Shown here piece after piece: positions 17,423-26,910 of a DNA stretch of 64,000 bases (positions are counted from its first letter, which is position 1; each line of letters opens with the position of its first letter). Made by a program: the position numbers and the translations under genes. A model generated the notes under the pieces. It was not told where the DNA came from, searched no databases, and saw only the letters and a list, made by a program, of their open reading frames with translations. The DNA comes from Bacilli bacterium. GTDB taxonomy: Bacteria; Bacillota_I; Bacilli_A; RFN20; CAG-288. The stretch is from positions 1,133,535-1,197,534 of the forward strand of contig JALCLG010000001.1 in NCBI GenBank assembly GCA_022647725.1, written 5' to 3'.

Positions 17423-19309
17423 ATGGCCACAAAAGCGACCGAAACCGTCAAGACCGTTGCCGGTCTTGATAAAAAGATTGCGACCTGTACCGATGCCCTG
17501 AACGCCAAGTTCTCCGGCAAGGACGGCAAGCGTCATATCGTTGTCTGCGGCGGAACCGGATGCTTATCCTCCAATTCTGCTGAAATCGTTGAGAATCTGA
17601 AGAAGCTGATCGCTGAGAAGCATCTCGAAGACAAAGTCACCATCAACCATGTCGGCTGCTTCGGCTTCTGCTCGCAGGGACCGTTCGTCAAGATCTTCCC
17701 GGAAGATACCCTTTATCATGCCGTCAAGCCGGAAGATGCCAAAGAGATCATCGAATCCGATATTGAAAAACATCAGATCGTCGATCGTCTGCTCTATGTC
17801 GATCCTCAGACCCACCAGAAGGTGGTCCGTCAGGATGATATCAACTTCTACAAGAAGCAATTCCGTATTGCTTTGCATGGCTGCGGTGTCATCGATCCGG
17901 AGAACATCAATGAAGCCTTCGGTTACGATGGCTTCAAGGCGCTTCGCCGTGCCCTTTCGATGAAGCCTCAGGATGTCATCAATGAAGTTTCCGCTTCCGG
18001 TCTTCGTGGCCGTGGCGGCGCCGGTTTCCCGACCGGACGGAAATGGCAGTTTGCTGCCGACCAGAAGTCGGAGATCAAATACATCGTCTGCAACGGCGAT
18101 GAAGGCGATCCGGGCGCATTCATGGATCGTTCCATTCTCGAAGGCAACCCGGTCAGCGTCATCGAAGGTATGATGATCGCCGGTTACGCTTTCGGTGCCA
18201 CGCATGGTTATTTCTACATCCGTGCCGAGTACCCGATTGCCTGTCAGCGTGTGCTGATTGCCATCCACGAGATGGAGGCCATGGGTCTGTTAGGTGATCA
18301 CATCTTAGGAACGGATTTCTCGTTCCGTATCGGCATGCGTTATGGTGCCGGTGCCTTCGTCTGCGGTGAGGAAACCGCCTTACTGAACTCCATTGAAGGT
18401 CAGCGTGGTATGCCGCGTCCGCGTCCGCCGTTCCCGGCCATCAAGGGCCTCTGGGGAAAGCCGACTTGCATCAACAACGTCGAAACGTTGGCGGATGTCT
18501 CCTACATTTTAAGAAATGGCGCCTCTGCCTATAACAAGATCGGTACTGAGAAGTCCAAGGGTACCAAGGTCTTCGCCTTAGGCGGCAAGGTCAACAACGT
18601 CGGTCTGGTCGAGGTTCCGATGGGAACCACGCTCCGTACCCTTATCTTTGATATCGGCGGCGGCATCCAGCACGACAAGAAGTTCCAGGCCATTCAGACC
18701 GGCGGTCCTTCGGGTGGTTGCTTGACGACCAGCGAATTGGATGTTCCGATCGACTATGAGTCCTTGATTGCTGCCGGCTCGATGATGGGCTCGGGCGGTG
18801 CCATTGTCATGGATGAGGATAACTGCATGGTCGATGTCGCAAAGTTCTATATGCAGTTCATCTGCGATGAATCCTGCGGTAAGTGCAGCCAGTGCCGTAT
18901 CGGCACCAAGCGTCTTCTCGAGATCATGGAGAAGATCACCGATGGCCGGGCGACGTTGGATGATATGAATAAGCTTCAGGAGCTGGCCGAATCCATCAAG
19001 GTCGGTGCGCTCTGCGGCTTAGGTCAGACGGCTCCGAACCCGATTCTCTCCACGTTAGCCAAGTTCCATGATGTCTATGTCCGCCACATCACCGATAAGA
19101 AGTGCGATGCCGGCGTCTGCAAGAAGCTGATCACCTTCTCGATTGATCCCAACAAGTGCAAGAAGTGCTCGATGTGCGCCCGGAACTGCCCTGTCGGTGC
19201 CATTACCGGCGTGGTCGGCAAAGAAGCCTTCAAGATCGATCCGAAGAAGTGCATCAAGTGCGGAACGTGCGTCACGGTCTGCCATTTCGGTGCGGTCAGC
19301 AAGGAGTAA
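17423..19309 (+). CDS. hydB: NuoF-like NADH/flavin subunit of bifurcating [FeFe]-hydrogenase (HydB/HndC)
   Basis: This 628-residue flavoprotein has several domains. The N-terminal thioredoxin-like [2Fe-2S] domain is at 30-125 (VCGGTGC, GCFGFC). The FMN/NADH domain is at about 150-400 (GRGGAGFPTGRKW near 196, GDEGDPGAFMDR), followed by an SLBB segment and the NuoF 4Fe-4S domain (ESCGKCSQCRIGTKR). Two ferredoxin-type 4Fe-4S clusters lie at the C-terminus (CKKCSMCARNCPVG, CIKCGTCVTVCHFG). This layout matches HydB/HndC of electron-bifurcating hydrogenases, where the flavin splits electrons between NADH and ferredoxin. It lies between hydC and hydA in one tight operon. It acts in the cytosol. Confidence 0.95.
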   Translation: MATKATETVKTVAGLDKKIATCTDALNAKFSGKDGKRHIVVCGGTGCLSSNSAEIVENLKKLIAEKHLEDKVTINHVGCFGFCSQGPFVKIFPEDTLYHAVKPEDAKEIIESDIEKHQIVDRLLYVDPQTHQKVVRQDDINFYKKQFRIALHGCGVIDPENINEAFGYDGFKALRRALSMKPQDVINEVSASGLRGRGGAGFPTGRKWQFAADQKSEIKYIVCNGDEGDPGAFMDRSILEGNPVSVIEGMMIAGYAFGATHGYFYIRAEYPIACQRVLIAIHEMEAMGLLGDHILGTDFSFRIGMRYGAGAFVCGEETALLNSIEGQRGMPRPRPPFPAIKGLWGKPTCINNVETLADVSYILRNGASAYNKIGTEKSKGTKVFALGGKVNNVGLVEVPMGTTLRTLIFDIGGGIQHDKKFQAIQTGGPSGGCLTTSELDVPIDYESLIAAGSMMGSGGAIVMDEDNCMVDVAKFYMQFICDESCGKCSQCRIGTKRLLEIMEKITDGRATLDDMNKLQELAESIKVGALCGLGQTAPNPILSTLAKFHDVYVRHITDKKCDAGVCKKLITFSIDPNKCKKCSMCARNCPVGAITGVVGKEAFKIDPKKCIKCGTCVTVCHFGAVSKE

Positions 19310-19315
19310 CGAGTC

Positions 19316-21124
19316 ATGGATAACAAGAAAATTACAATCTACATCGAGAACAAGCCCTACCTCGTCGATGAGGGGATGACGGTTCTCGAAGCCGCTAAGA
19401 CCTGTGGCTATTCGATTCCGAACCTCTGCAACTGGCGGGATCATGCCTGCTCTTTGGCTTCCTGCCGTGTCTGCCTGGTCCATGTCGATGGCGAAAGACG
19501 TCTGGTTCCGTCCTGCGCCTATCCGGTCAAGGATGGAATGCATATCTCCATCAACGATCCGGCCGCTGTCGCGGCCCGTCGTACCTCCGTCGAACTGCTC
19601 CTTTCCAACCACTACTACAACTGCCAGTCCTGCCGGAAGAACGGCCACTGCGAGCTTTTGGAAGCCGCCCGTGAGGTCGGTGCCAGAGCCGAGCTTTATG
19701 TCGGAGCCAAGACCCCGACGACCACGGATGAGATTGCCCCTGGCATTGTCCGTGATACCAGCAAGTGCATTCTTTGCGGCCGTTGCATCGAAGCCTGCAA
19801 ACAGGCTCAGGGCATCGGCATCTTAGGCTTTGAGAACCGTGGCTTCAAGACCATCGTCGGTCCGGTCGCCAACCGTTCCTTTGTCAATGTTCCCTGCATC
19901 CAGTGCGGTCAGTGCACGTTGGTCTGCCCCACCGGCGCTTTGATGGAACACAACAACATACCGGAACTCGATAAGGCTTTTGCGGATAAGAAGACCGTGA
20001 TCGCCATCGTCGCTCCGGCCGTCCGTTCGTCCATCGGCGAGGAATTCGGTGATCCCATCGGCACCAACGGTACCGGCAAGTTAGCCGCCGCTCTCCATCG
20101 TCTCGGCTTCGCCAAGGTCTTCGATAACAACTTCGGCGCCGATCTGACCATCATGGAAGAGGCCAATGAATTCGTCAAACGTTTCAGCCAGCACTCGCCT
20201 TCTCCGATGCTCACTTCCTGTTCGCCGGGCTGGGTCAATTACATTGAACTGAACTATCCGGATCTGATTCCGCATCTGTCTTCCTGCAAGAGCCCGCAGC
20301 AGATGATGGGCGCCATCCTCAAGTCCTACTATTGCGAGAAGAACGGCCTGGATCGCAGCAAGGTCAGCGTTGTTTCCATTGTTCCTTGCACGGCCAAGAA
20401 GTATGAGATCACCCGTCCGGAGATGCAGGTCGACGGCATCAAGGATATCGATGTCGTTCTGACCACCCGTGAACTGGGTCAGCTGATCCGTCGTTCGGGC
20501 ATTGTCTGGGGCCGTCTTCCCAAGGAAGACTTCGATCATGATATCGTCGGCGACAATTCCGGCGCCGGTGTCATCTTCGGTGTGACCGGCGGCGTCATGG
20601 AAGCCGCGGTCCGTACCGCCTACCACATTCTCACCAACCAGGAGATGAACCCAATCGTCTTCCAGCCTTGCCGTGGCCTGGCCGGCATCAAGGATGCCAC
20701 CTTGTCCATCAACGGCACGACCATCAACATCGCCATTGCCTCGGGCATGAAGAATGCCAAGATCCTCTTGGAGGATATCCGTGCGGGTGTCAGCAAGTAT
20801 GATTTCATCGAAATCATGGGCTGCCCTGGCGGCTGCATCAACGGCGGCGGTCAGCCGTACGTCTTCCCGGTCTTCTTACCCAACGAAGATCCGGACATCT
20901 GGTATACGTATCGTGAAAAGCGGGCCAAGGTCCTCTACGATGAGGATCAGGGCAAGCCGATCCGTCAGTCCCACAACAACCCGGATATCATCAAGCTCTA
21001 CAAGGACTATCTCGGCGCGGCCGGCAGCGCGAAGGCTGAAAAGCTTCTCCACACCACCTACGACGCTCACCGTGAGCAGTATCCGGATGAGACGCCGGAG
21101 ACGACGCCTGTCACCAATCGTTAA
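19316..21124 (+). CDS. hydA: Catalytic subunit of bifurcating [FeFe]-hydrogenase (HydA/HndD)
   Basis: This 602-residue enzyme forms H2 at an H-cluster. Domains in order: a plant-type [2Fe-2S] domain (Cys38, 50, 53, 67), a His-ligated 4Fe-4S segment (HYYNCQSCRKNGHCELL), two ferredoxin clusters (CILCGRCIEACK, CIQCGQCTLVCPTG), then the H domain. The H-domain motifs are TSCSPGW (L1, Cys302), PCTAKKYE (L2) and MGCPGGCINGGGQP (L3). The textbook L1 is TSCCPxW and L2 usually has Met before PC; here these are Ser and Val. The C-terminal small-subunit-like region is present. Maturases HydEFG are not in this window. The operon ends in a strong terminator. Confidence 0.94.
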   Translation: MDNKKITIYIENKPYLVDEGMTVLEAAKTCGYSIPNLCNWRDHACSLASCRVCLVHVDGERRLVPSCAYPVKDGMHISINDPAAVAARRTSVELLLSNHYYNCQSCRKNGHCELLEAAREVGARAELYVGAKTPTTTDEIAPGIVRDTSKCILCGRCIEACKQAQGIGILGFENRGFKTIVGPVANRSFVNVPCIQCGQCTLVCPTGALMEHNNIPELDKAFADKKTVIAIVAPAVRSSIGEEFGDPIGTNGTGKLAAALHRLGFAKVFDNNFGADLTIMEEANEFVKRFSQHSPSPMLTSCSPGWVNYIELNYPDLIPHLSSCKSPQQMMGAILKSYYCEKNGLDRSKVSVVSIVPCTAKKYEITRPEMQVDGIKDIDVVLTTRELGQLIRRSGIVWGRLPKEDFDHDIVGDNSGAGVIFGVTGGVMEAAVRTAYHILTNQEMNPIVFQPCRGLAGIKDATLSINGTTINIAIASGMKNAKILLEDIRAGVSKYDFIEIMGCPGGCINGGGQPYVFPVFLPNEDPDIWYTYREKRAKVLYDEDQGKPIRQSHNNPDIIKLYKDYLGAAGSAKAEKLLHTTYDAHREQYPDETPETTPVTNR

Positions 21125-21131
21125 GGCAATC

Positions 21132-21160
21132 AATGCCACCCTTCGCGGGGTGGCATTTTT
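21132..21160 (+). terminator. Terminator of the hydrogenase operon
   Basis: AATGCCACCC pairs with GGGTGGCATT across a short loop and is followed by T residues, 8 nt after the hydA stop. Confidence 0.9.
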
Positions 21161-21363
21161 GGTGGCGAGGTTCTTAATTTTTCCTTAAAAAGGCACTTTA
21201 TTCCTTAAGTTTCGGTAAAAGTTTCCGTTTTGCTTATTATTTCCTTTCTTATCGGAAGAATTTACGATATAATAAAAAATAGTAAGCGCTCTCTTTTTGC
21301 TCCGAATCTTGACGGTGATTGAAAGGGAAAAAGGGGTCAGTCAAGAACCCCAAAAGCAAGTCT

Positions 21364-24180
21364 ATGACAAAACATTTACTGTCGGTTGTCGCCTTAGCCG
21401 CGTTGATGGTCTTATCAAGCTGCAACAAGCCTACCTCGGCTACGTCTAACAGTGCGTCGGCTTCTGCCTCTAACGTCGCCTCCACGTCGGTCGCTCCGTC
21501 AGCCTCGGCCAGTGCTTCCGCTTCTGCTTCTGCTTCTGCCTCCGTGTCGACCTCCAAGGCCATCCCGGTCGAATCGGTTACCTTAGATAAGACCACCGCC
21601 ACTCTCAAAGAGGGCGAGACCGTTACCTTGGTTGCCACTGTTCTTCCGGCCAATGCCACCAATAATACCGGCGTCATCTGGACCACCAGCGATGCTACCA
21701 TTGCCACCGTTGCCGATGGCGTTGTGACGGCTGTCAAAGCCGGCACGGCCACCATTTCCGCTAATGCAGGCGGAAAGTCGGGAACTTGCGCTGTGACGGT
21801 CACGGAAAAGATTAACCAAATTGCTGATATTACTGAAGCGAGCAAGACCTACACCGTTCAGGGTGTCGTCGGCGCTATCAATACCAAGAGCTTTGTATTA
21901 ACCGATGGCACGCATTCCGTTTTGGTTTATCAGAATGCTGTTCCGACCGTTAAAGTCGGTGATTATGTTCAGGTTTCCGGAACTTCTTCTTCTTACAATG
22001 GCGCTTTCCAGCTTGGCGGAACTATCAAAGTGACTGCTTTGACCGAAGGCACAGCACCGACGGAAGCGGCTGCCACTCCTCTGACGGCAGCGATTGCCGA
22101 TAGTTGGGCCGTTGCTAAGGCTACTTTCAGCACGGCTGATATCGTTAAGTATTCTTGGAAGGCAACGGCTGTTGTTTCTGGTTCTTATACTACGTTGAAT
22201 TTTGTCGGCTCTGACACAGTCATTGAGCCAGTTTATGTTGATAGCAAGGTTTATAGTTTTGTTGAACATAAGGTCTACAATGTCGAAGCTTATTTTACAG
22301 GCTATTCTTCAAAGAATAAGTATGCCAGTGTCATTGTCACAAAGGCTGAGGTCGAGGAGTTTGCTCCGACCACTATTACTATTTCGGCCGAAAACAATGC
22401 TACCAAGATTGTTAAGGGCGCAACTGTCCAGCTGACCGCTGCTGTGACTGCTGCCGGTGCCTATGAAAAGGTCAATTGGACTTCTTCGGATGACACGGAT
22501 GATGCTATTGCTGCTGCTGATAAGGTTACCGTTGATGCCACGGGTTTAGTTACTGCTCCGGCTACGGCGGGTGAACACGATGTTACCATTACGGCTACTT
22601 CGGCCTTCACGGGATCTACTGTCAATGCCACTTACAAGCTTACCGTTGTTGGCAAGAGTGTTGTCATTGATGGCTTGAATCTTCTTTCCATCAATGAAAA
22701 ATCGAAGCTGACGTACTCTACCACGGATGATAGCACGACTGCTACCTTCACGGCAGTGAGCTCCGATACCACCTTGGCAACGATTGCTGCGGATGGTACT
22801 GTTACTCCGCTCAAGGCCGGCGAAGTCACTATTACTGTCTCTTCCGAAGGATATTCTGAAGCCACCTTTGCTATTACCATTGTTTCCAATATTGCAGGAA
22901 CTCACGGATTAGCTAATAACGCTGCTGTCACAACTAAGGGCGTTGTTAAGGGTGTTGTTGCTGGAACGGGCTACATGCTTGCCGATAACTTCAATACTGA
23001 TGGTACTGCAAACTATATCTATGTTTACGACAAGGCTTCTACATTGGCTGTTGGTGCCTATGTTGAAATAGTAGGAAAGGTTACAACGGGATATGGTTAT
23101 GAGCTTGTTCCAACGACAACGACTGTTCTTGAGACAACCGCTCCGACTATCACGGATACTGCCAAGAGTTGGACCAACACAGAGTTTGATGCTTGGGACG
23201 GATTAAGTTGTTCTCTTGTCACCATCCCCTATATTCATCTTGCTACTACAACTGATAGCAAGGGAAACAAGCATCTTAACTTCACTGTACCAGAAAGTTC
23301 TAATAAAGGCTCTATCCTTTCGACTGAAACAATAGCGGATGGTCTTTATAGCATTACTGGATATTCTGCGGTTATCTCGAGCGGTTATCGTTCCTTCATT
23401 TTGACTGGTACGCCTACTGCTGCAACTACGCCAGCATTAACGGGAATCACCATTACTGCTGAGAACTCTGCTACAACCATTGAGCAAGGCGGAACAGTTC
23501 AGTTGGCAGCTCATCAAACTCCTTTTGGCGCAGAGAGCGCCATTACTTGGACCTCTTCTGATACTGCTGATACTACCATTGTTGCCGCAAACAAGATCAC
23601 AGTTGATGCAAACGGACTAGTAACTGCCCCTGCAACGGCTGCAATTGATCATGAGGTTACTATTACTGCTTCTTCATCTACGATTACGGGAACCTTCAAA
23701 CTTAAAGTTGTTGCCAAACCTGTTAGACTCAACTATTTAATAGATAAAACCTTCTCTGGAATTCCAACTGCCTATGCTACTCCAGGTTCTGCAACCGATA
23801 ATGATATTACTATGGCCTTCTATAACACAACTTTAAGCAGTAACATGATCATGTTTAGTGGAAGCACAAGTCGTGCAAAAGGCATGGTTTACAACACAAG
23901 TGCAACGATTCGCGCAATCAGTTCCGTTGTTGTTACCTTCAACAAAACAAAGACTGATGCTAACGCTCCTGCTTCGATGACTGTTTCTTCAGGAACTGCT
24001 GCGCTTTCTACGGCTCCTACCACTTCTGATATTGCCCCTGTAAAGGGAACGGATGGTGTTTATACTCTTACATACACGCCAACTGGAACCACTGATACTT
24101 TCTTTAACATTTGCCATACTTCAACAAACACTTACGCCCAATATGTTGATTCTATTCTTGTCACTCTAGTTGCCGCTTAA
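21364..24180 (+). CDS. Large surface lipoprotein with Big_2 Ig-like repeats
   Basis: This protein is about 938 residues. A lipoprotein signal (MTKHLLSVVALAALMVLSSC) is followed by a Ser/Ala/Thr spacer. A Big_2 Ig-like domain comes next (VESVTLDKTTATLKEGETV), then an OB-fold-like segment (KTYTVQGVVGAINTKSF). A second Big_2-like stretch, a second OB-like segment, a third Big_2-like domain and a C-terminal beta-rich domain follow. It is exported and anchored, probably for adhesion or polymer binding; no catalytic motif was seen. The ATG at 21364 best fits the signal peptide. A TTG 45 nt upstream is in frame, with GGGAAAAAGGGG just inside it. Codons shift from C-ending to T/A-ending along the gene, suggesting domain acquisition. 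Confidence 0.75.
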   Translation: MTKHLLSVVALAALMVLSSCNKPTSATSNSASASASNVASTSVAPSASASASASASASASVSTSKAIPVESVTLDKTTATLKEGETVTLVATVLPANATNNTGVIWTTSDATIATVADGVVTAVKAGTATISANAGGKSGTCAVTVTEKINQIADITEASKTYTVQGVVGAINTKSFVLTDGTHSVLVYQNAVPTVKVGDYVQVSGTSSSYNGAFQLGGTIKVTALTEGTAPTEAAATPLTAAIADSWAVAKATFSTADIVKYSWKATAVVSGSYTTLNFVGSDTVIEPVYVDSKVYSFVEHKVYNVEAYFTGYSSKNKYASVIVTKAEVEEFAPTTITISAENNATKIVKGATVQLTAAVTAAGAYEKVNWTSSDDTDDAIAAADKVTVDATGLVTAPATAGEHDVTITATSAFTGSTVNATYKLTVVGKSVVIDGLNLLSINEKSKLTYSTTDDSTTATFTAVSSDTTLATIAADGTVTPLKAGEVTITVSSEGYSEATFAITIVSNIAGTHGLANNAAVTTKGVVKGVVAGTGYMLADNFNTDGTANYIYVYDKASTLAVGAYVEIVGKVTTGYGYELVPTTTTVLETTAPTITDTAKSWTNTEFDAWDGLSCSLVTIPYIHLATTTDSKGNKHLNFTVPESSNKGSILSTETIADGLYSITGYSAVISSGYRSFILTGTPTAATTPALTGITITAENSATTIEQGGTVQLAAHQTPFGAESAITWTSSDTADTTIVAANKITVDANGLVTAPATAAIDHEVTITASSSTITGTFKLKVVAKPVRLNYLIDKTFSGIPTAYATPGSATDNDITMAFYNTTLSSNMIMFSGSTSRAKGMVYNTSATIRAISSVVVTFNKTKTDANAPASMTVSSGTAALSTAPTTSDIAPVKGTDGVYTLTYTPTGTTDTFFNICHTSTNTYAQYVDSILVTLVAA

Positions 24181-24202
24181 ATCGTATCTATTTGTCATCT
24201 CG

Positions 24203-24232
24203 AAGCTGCTGGCTCATAACCGGCAGCTTTTT
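24203..24232 (+). terminator. Terminator after Big_2 lipoprotein gene
   Basis: AAGCTGC pairs with GCAGCTT around a loop and is followed by a T run. Confidence 0.75.
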
Positions 24233-24337
24233 CATTGTACGTCTTTCGGCTTTTTATCCAATATAAGGTGAAGGTATCCTTATTGGAGGTGGGCTATGTT
24301 AAAATCTATTCATACTTAGTAAGAGGCAATAAACATC

Positions 24338-25243
24338 ATGGAAATCCAGGAAGGCTATGTTCCGTTCGGATCTTATCAGACTTATTTCCGTGTCGCCAAT
24401 CCCCACGGAAAGAAGACCCCTTTGCTGATTCTTCATGGCGGACCGGGATCCACTCATAACAGCTATGAGCTTCTCGATGACCTGGCTTTTAAGGATGACC
24501 GGCCTTTTGTTACCTATGATCAGTTAGGCTGTGGTCTCTCCTCGATGCCTGATGACCATCCGGAGCTCTACTGCAAAGAGACCTGGGTCAAGGAGATCGG
24601 CAATCTGAGACAGGCCCTTGGCCTAACTCAGATTCATCTGATGGGACACTCGTGGGGTGGCATGCTAAGTATCATCTACCTCTGCGACTATCAGCCGGAG
24701 GGTGTCTTATCCGTCAATCTCTCTTCCACCTTATCCAGTGCTTCCTTATGGGCAACTGAGACGCATCGGCTGATCAAGTACCTTCCTATGTATGAGCAGG
24801 AGAGTCTTCTGGAGGCGGAGAAGACAGGTGACTATTCGTCCTTGGAGTTTAAAATTGCTTATGACGATTATATGAGGATGACAGTCGCAGATATCAGTCA
24901 TGATCCTCAGGCTCCTTCGTGTCTGACCCGGAAGAAGAATCCGGGGACCGTTGCTTATCTGACCGCGTGGGGACCCAGTGAGTTCACTCCGCTTGGCAAC
25001 CTCAAGGATTATGAATATACGGACAAATTGAAGACCATCCGCTGCCCGGTGCTGCTCACCTCGGGGACTCTGGATGAGTCCACGCCTTTGCAGAACAAGA
25101 CGATGTTAGAAGCCATCGCCACGGAGAAAGAGTGGCATCTCTTCAATCCTTCCCGCCATATGACCTATTATGAGAAGAAAGATGACTATGAAGCCGTGCT
25201 CAGCGATTTCCTTAATCGTCATGAGGGAAAGAAGGTTCTATGA
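24338..25243 (+). CDS. pip: Proline iminopeptidase-family alpha/beta hydrolase
   Basis: This 301-residue S33-family hydrolase has the oxyanion motif HGGPGSTH (33-40), DQLGCGLSS (about 62) and the nucleophile elbow GHSWGG (about 107). The late Asp and His are in LDESTPL and SRHMTYYE. Family members release N-terminal proline from peptides. It is cytosolic with no signal peptide. An AGAGG site precedes the ATG, and an extended -10 (TGTTAAAAT) lies at 24297-24305. It heads a four-gene operon with overlapping start and stop codons, ending in an ABC transporter. Confidence 0.85.
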   Translation: MEIQEGYVPFGSYQTYFRVANPHGKKTPLLILHGGPGSTHNSYELLDDLAFKDDRPFVTYDQLGCGLSSMPDDHPELYCKETWVKEIGNLRQALGLTQIHLMGHSWGGMLSIIYLCDYQPEGVLSVNLSSTLSSASLWATETHRLIKYLPMYEQESLLEAEKTGDYSSLEFKIAYDDYMRMTVADISHDPQAPSCLTRKKNPGTVAYLTAWGPSEFTPLGNLKDYEYTDKLKTIRCPVLLTSGTLDESTPLQNKTMLEAIATEKEWHLFNPSRHMTYYEKKDDYEAVLSDFLNRHEGKKVL

Positions 25244-26268
25244 AATTTGTCTACCGTAACTCTTTCAGCTATTTCTATGATGATCTCGTGATGAGCAAGG
25301 ATTGCATCTATGCCATCAGCCAGTTCCACTTATATCGATTAGATAAGACTACCTTTAAGGTAATCGAGGAGTATCAGGACTTCCTTTGCCCCCGGCAGAT
25401 GGTGATGACTCCTGATGAACACTATCTGATCACCGTGGCTCAGGGGGTTGGCTATAACCTCTATGATCTGACCCAGAAGCCGCTGGTCGGGAAACCGCAT
25501 TTCTTCGCCCATGATGAAAGACATCCTCTATCGATGTCCTTCTCTAAAGACAGCAAGAGTCTTTATGTCATCTATGCCGGCAAGATTCCGGCTTCCGGAA
25601 ATCCTTTCATTGAGGGGGATGCCTTTGCTTCTGCCCAGAATCTGAAGCTTTTCCGCTATACGCTTCCGAATCTTGACAGCTATGATATTCTGGATACCGA
25701 CAAGAAGTTCATCCGTACTCATCTTCTGCCGGCTTTGGACAGTCAGCTGCTCTTAAGCCAGTCACTGGATTTCTACCTTATGAATGGCACAAAGATCACC
25801 CCGGCTCCTCTACCCAAGTTCTCTTCGGATCTGAGTTCCTTGGTGGTAGATGACAAGCGTCAGCAGCTGATCCTTCAGGATAAGTTCGGCATCCGAATCT
25901 ATGATAAACAGTTCAGGGAAATCAATAAGATCGATCTCATCTCGGATGAGAAGGAGGATGTCAGTTCCGATGTCTATCATTTCAACAACGACATGCCGAT
26001 GGATGTCTTCCATCCGGATCCGGAAGAGATGACTGTCTACAAGCAGCAGATTCTGGATGTGATGCTCTTCAAGGAGGATTATCTCCTCATCCATTCCGCT
26101 GATGCCTTGCAGGAAACATCCTTCCTGAGCCTGATTTCGCTGGAGACTGGAAAGCCCTTGGCTAAGTTTGTTTTCGGGAGGATGATCAGTAACTTGCTTG
26201 TTGCCGGCAACTATCTGGTCTTCAATGCAATGATGGAAACGGTCCTTTTGGAGGTAACCCATGACTAA
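25240..26268 (+). CDS. Uncharacterised protein, probable beta-propeller
   Basis: This 342-residue protein overlaps the pip stop by four bases (ATGA). It contains repeated WD/YVTN-like strand patterns (CIYAISQFHLYRLDKTTFKVI, KSLYVIYAGK, RQQLILQDKFGIRIYDKQFREI), so a beta-propeller fold is likely. No signal peptide or catalytic motif was seen. The context with a peptidase and an ABC exporter does not define a role. It is probably cytosolic. Confidence 0.7.
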   Translation: MKFVYRNSFSYFYDDLVMSKDCIYAISQFHLYRLDKTTFKVIEEYQDFLCPRQMVMTPDEHYLITVAQGVGYNLYDLTQKPLVGKPHFFAHDERHPLSMSFSKDSKSLYVIYAGKIPASGNPFIEGDAFASAQNLKLFRYTLPNLDSYDILDTDKKFIRTHLLPALDSQLLLSQSLDFYLMNGTKITPAPLPKFSSDLSSLVVDDKRQQLILQDKFGIRIYDKQFREINKIDLISDEKEDVSSDVYHFNNDMPMDVFHPDPEEMTVYKQQILDVMLFKEDYLLIHSADALQETSFLSLISLETGKPLAKFVFGRMISNLLVAGNYLVFNAMMETVLLEVTHD

Positions 26269-26908
26269 TGAAGAAATCGTAGACGAGCTGACCAAAACAA
26301 CGGCGGCCCTTGTTCCTGTTCCGGTTGTTCCAGTCAAGGATCTGAAGGAACTCTATCACCAGCTTGTTCTTTCTCAGCTGACGGCTGAGAATCTTGAAGA
26401 ACTTGATTTCACGGGCAAGGCCGAGGATTTCAAGGCGGTTCTCTTTGCGGATGACTACAAGGCTGTCATCAAAGGAAAAGGCTATGCCGACTATCTGAAG
26501 CTGGTCTTAGACAAGTTCAAGCCAGCCAAGACCGGACCCTACAAGAAGTTTGCCCAGATTGCCTACCGTTCGGCCAAATACCTGATGGGTTATCCCTCTC
26601 TGGATTCCTATAAAAAACATGTCACTTCCGGACTCCGTTCTGGCGATGACCACGGGCTTTCCTATCTTGATTCTTTCCGTCACGAGTCTTCCTTAAGCGG
26701 AATGTTTCTAGTGCGGACCTGCCGGTTTTTCCAGCAAAGTGGGCTAGGAGATGTTCCGGTTCCGGACAGTGCCGCCAAAGCCTATCTGATGCCGCGCCTT
26801 ACCCTTCCGGATGATAACGGCAAGATCTATCTTGCTCTTTATCAGCTGGCCAAGGCAGGACACTGCAGCTGTGCTGAGCTGGATCAAAGGATTCAGGCCT
26901 TTCATTAA
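26261..26908 (+). CDS. Uncharacterised protein
   Basis: This 215-residue protein starts 8 nt inside the upstream gene. It has no signal peptide or membrane segment and looks mainly helical, with Lys- and Leu-rich stretches (FKAVLFADDYKAVIKGKGYA, GPYKKFAQIAYRSAKYLMG). The family was not recognised. It is translationally coupled to the genes on both sides of the operon. Confidence 0.65.
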   Translation: MTNEEIVDELTKTTAALVPVPVVPVKDLKELYHQLVLSQLTAENLEELDFTGKAEDFKAVLFADDYKAVIKGKGYADYLKLVLDKFKPAKTGPYKKFAQIAYRSAKYLMGYPSLDSYKKHVTSGLRSGDDHGLSYLDSFRHESSLSGMFLVRTCRFFQQSGLGDVPVPDSAAKAYLMPRLTLPDDNGKIYLALYQLAKAGHCSCAELDQRIQAFH

Positions 26909-26910
26909 TC

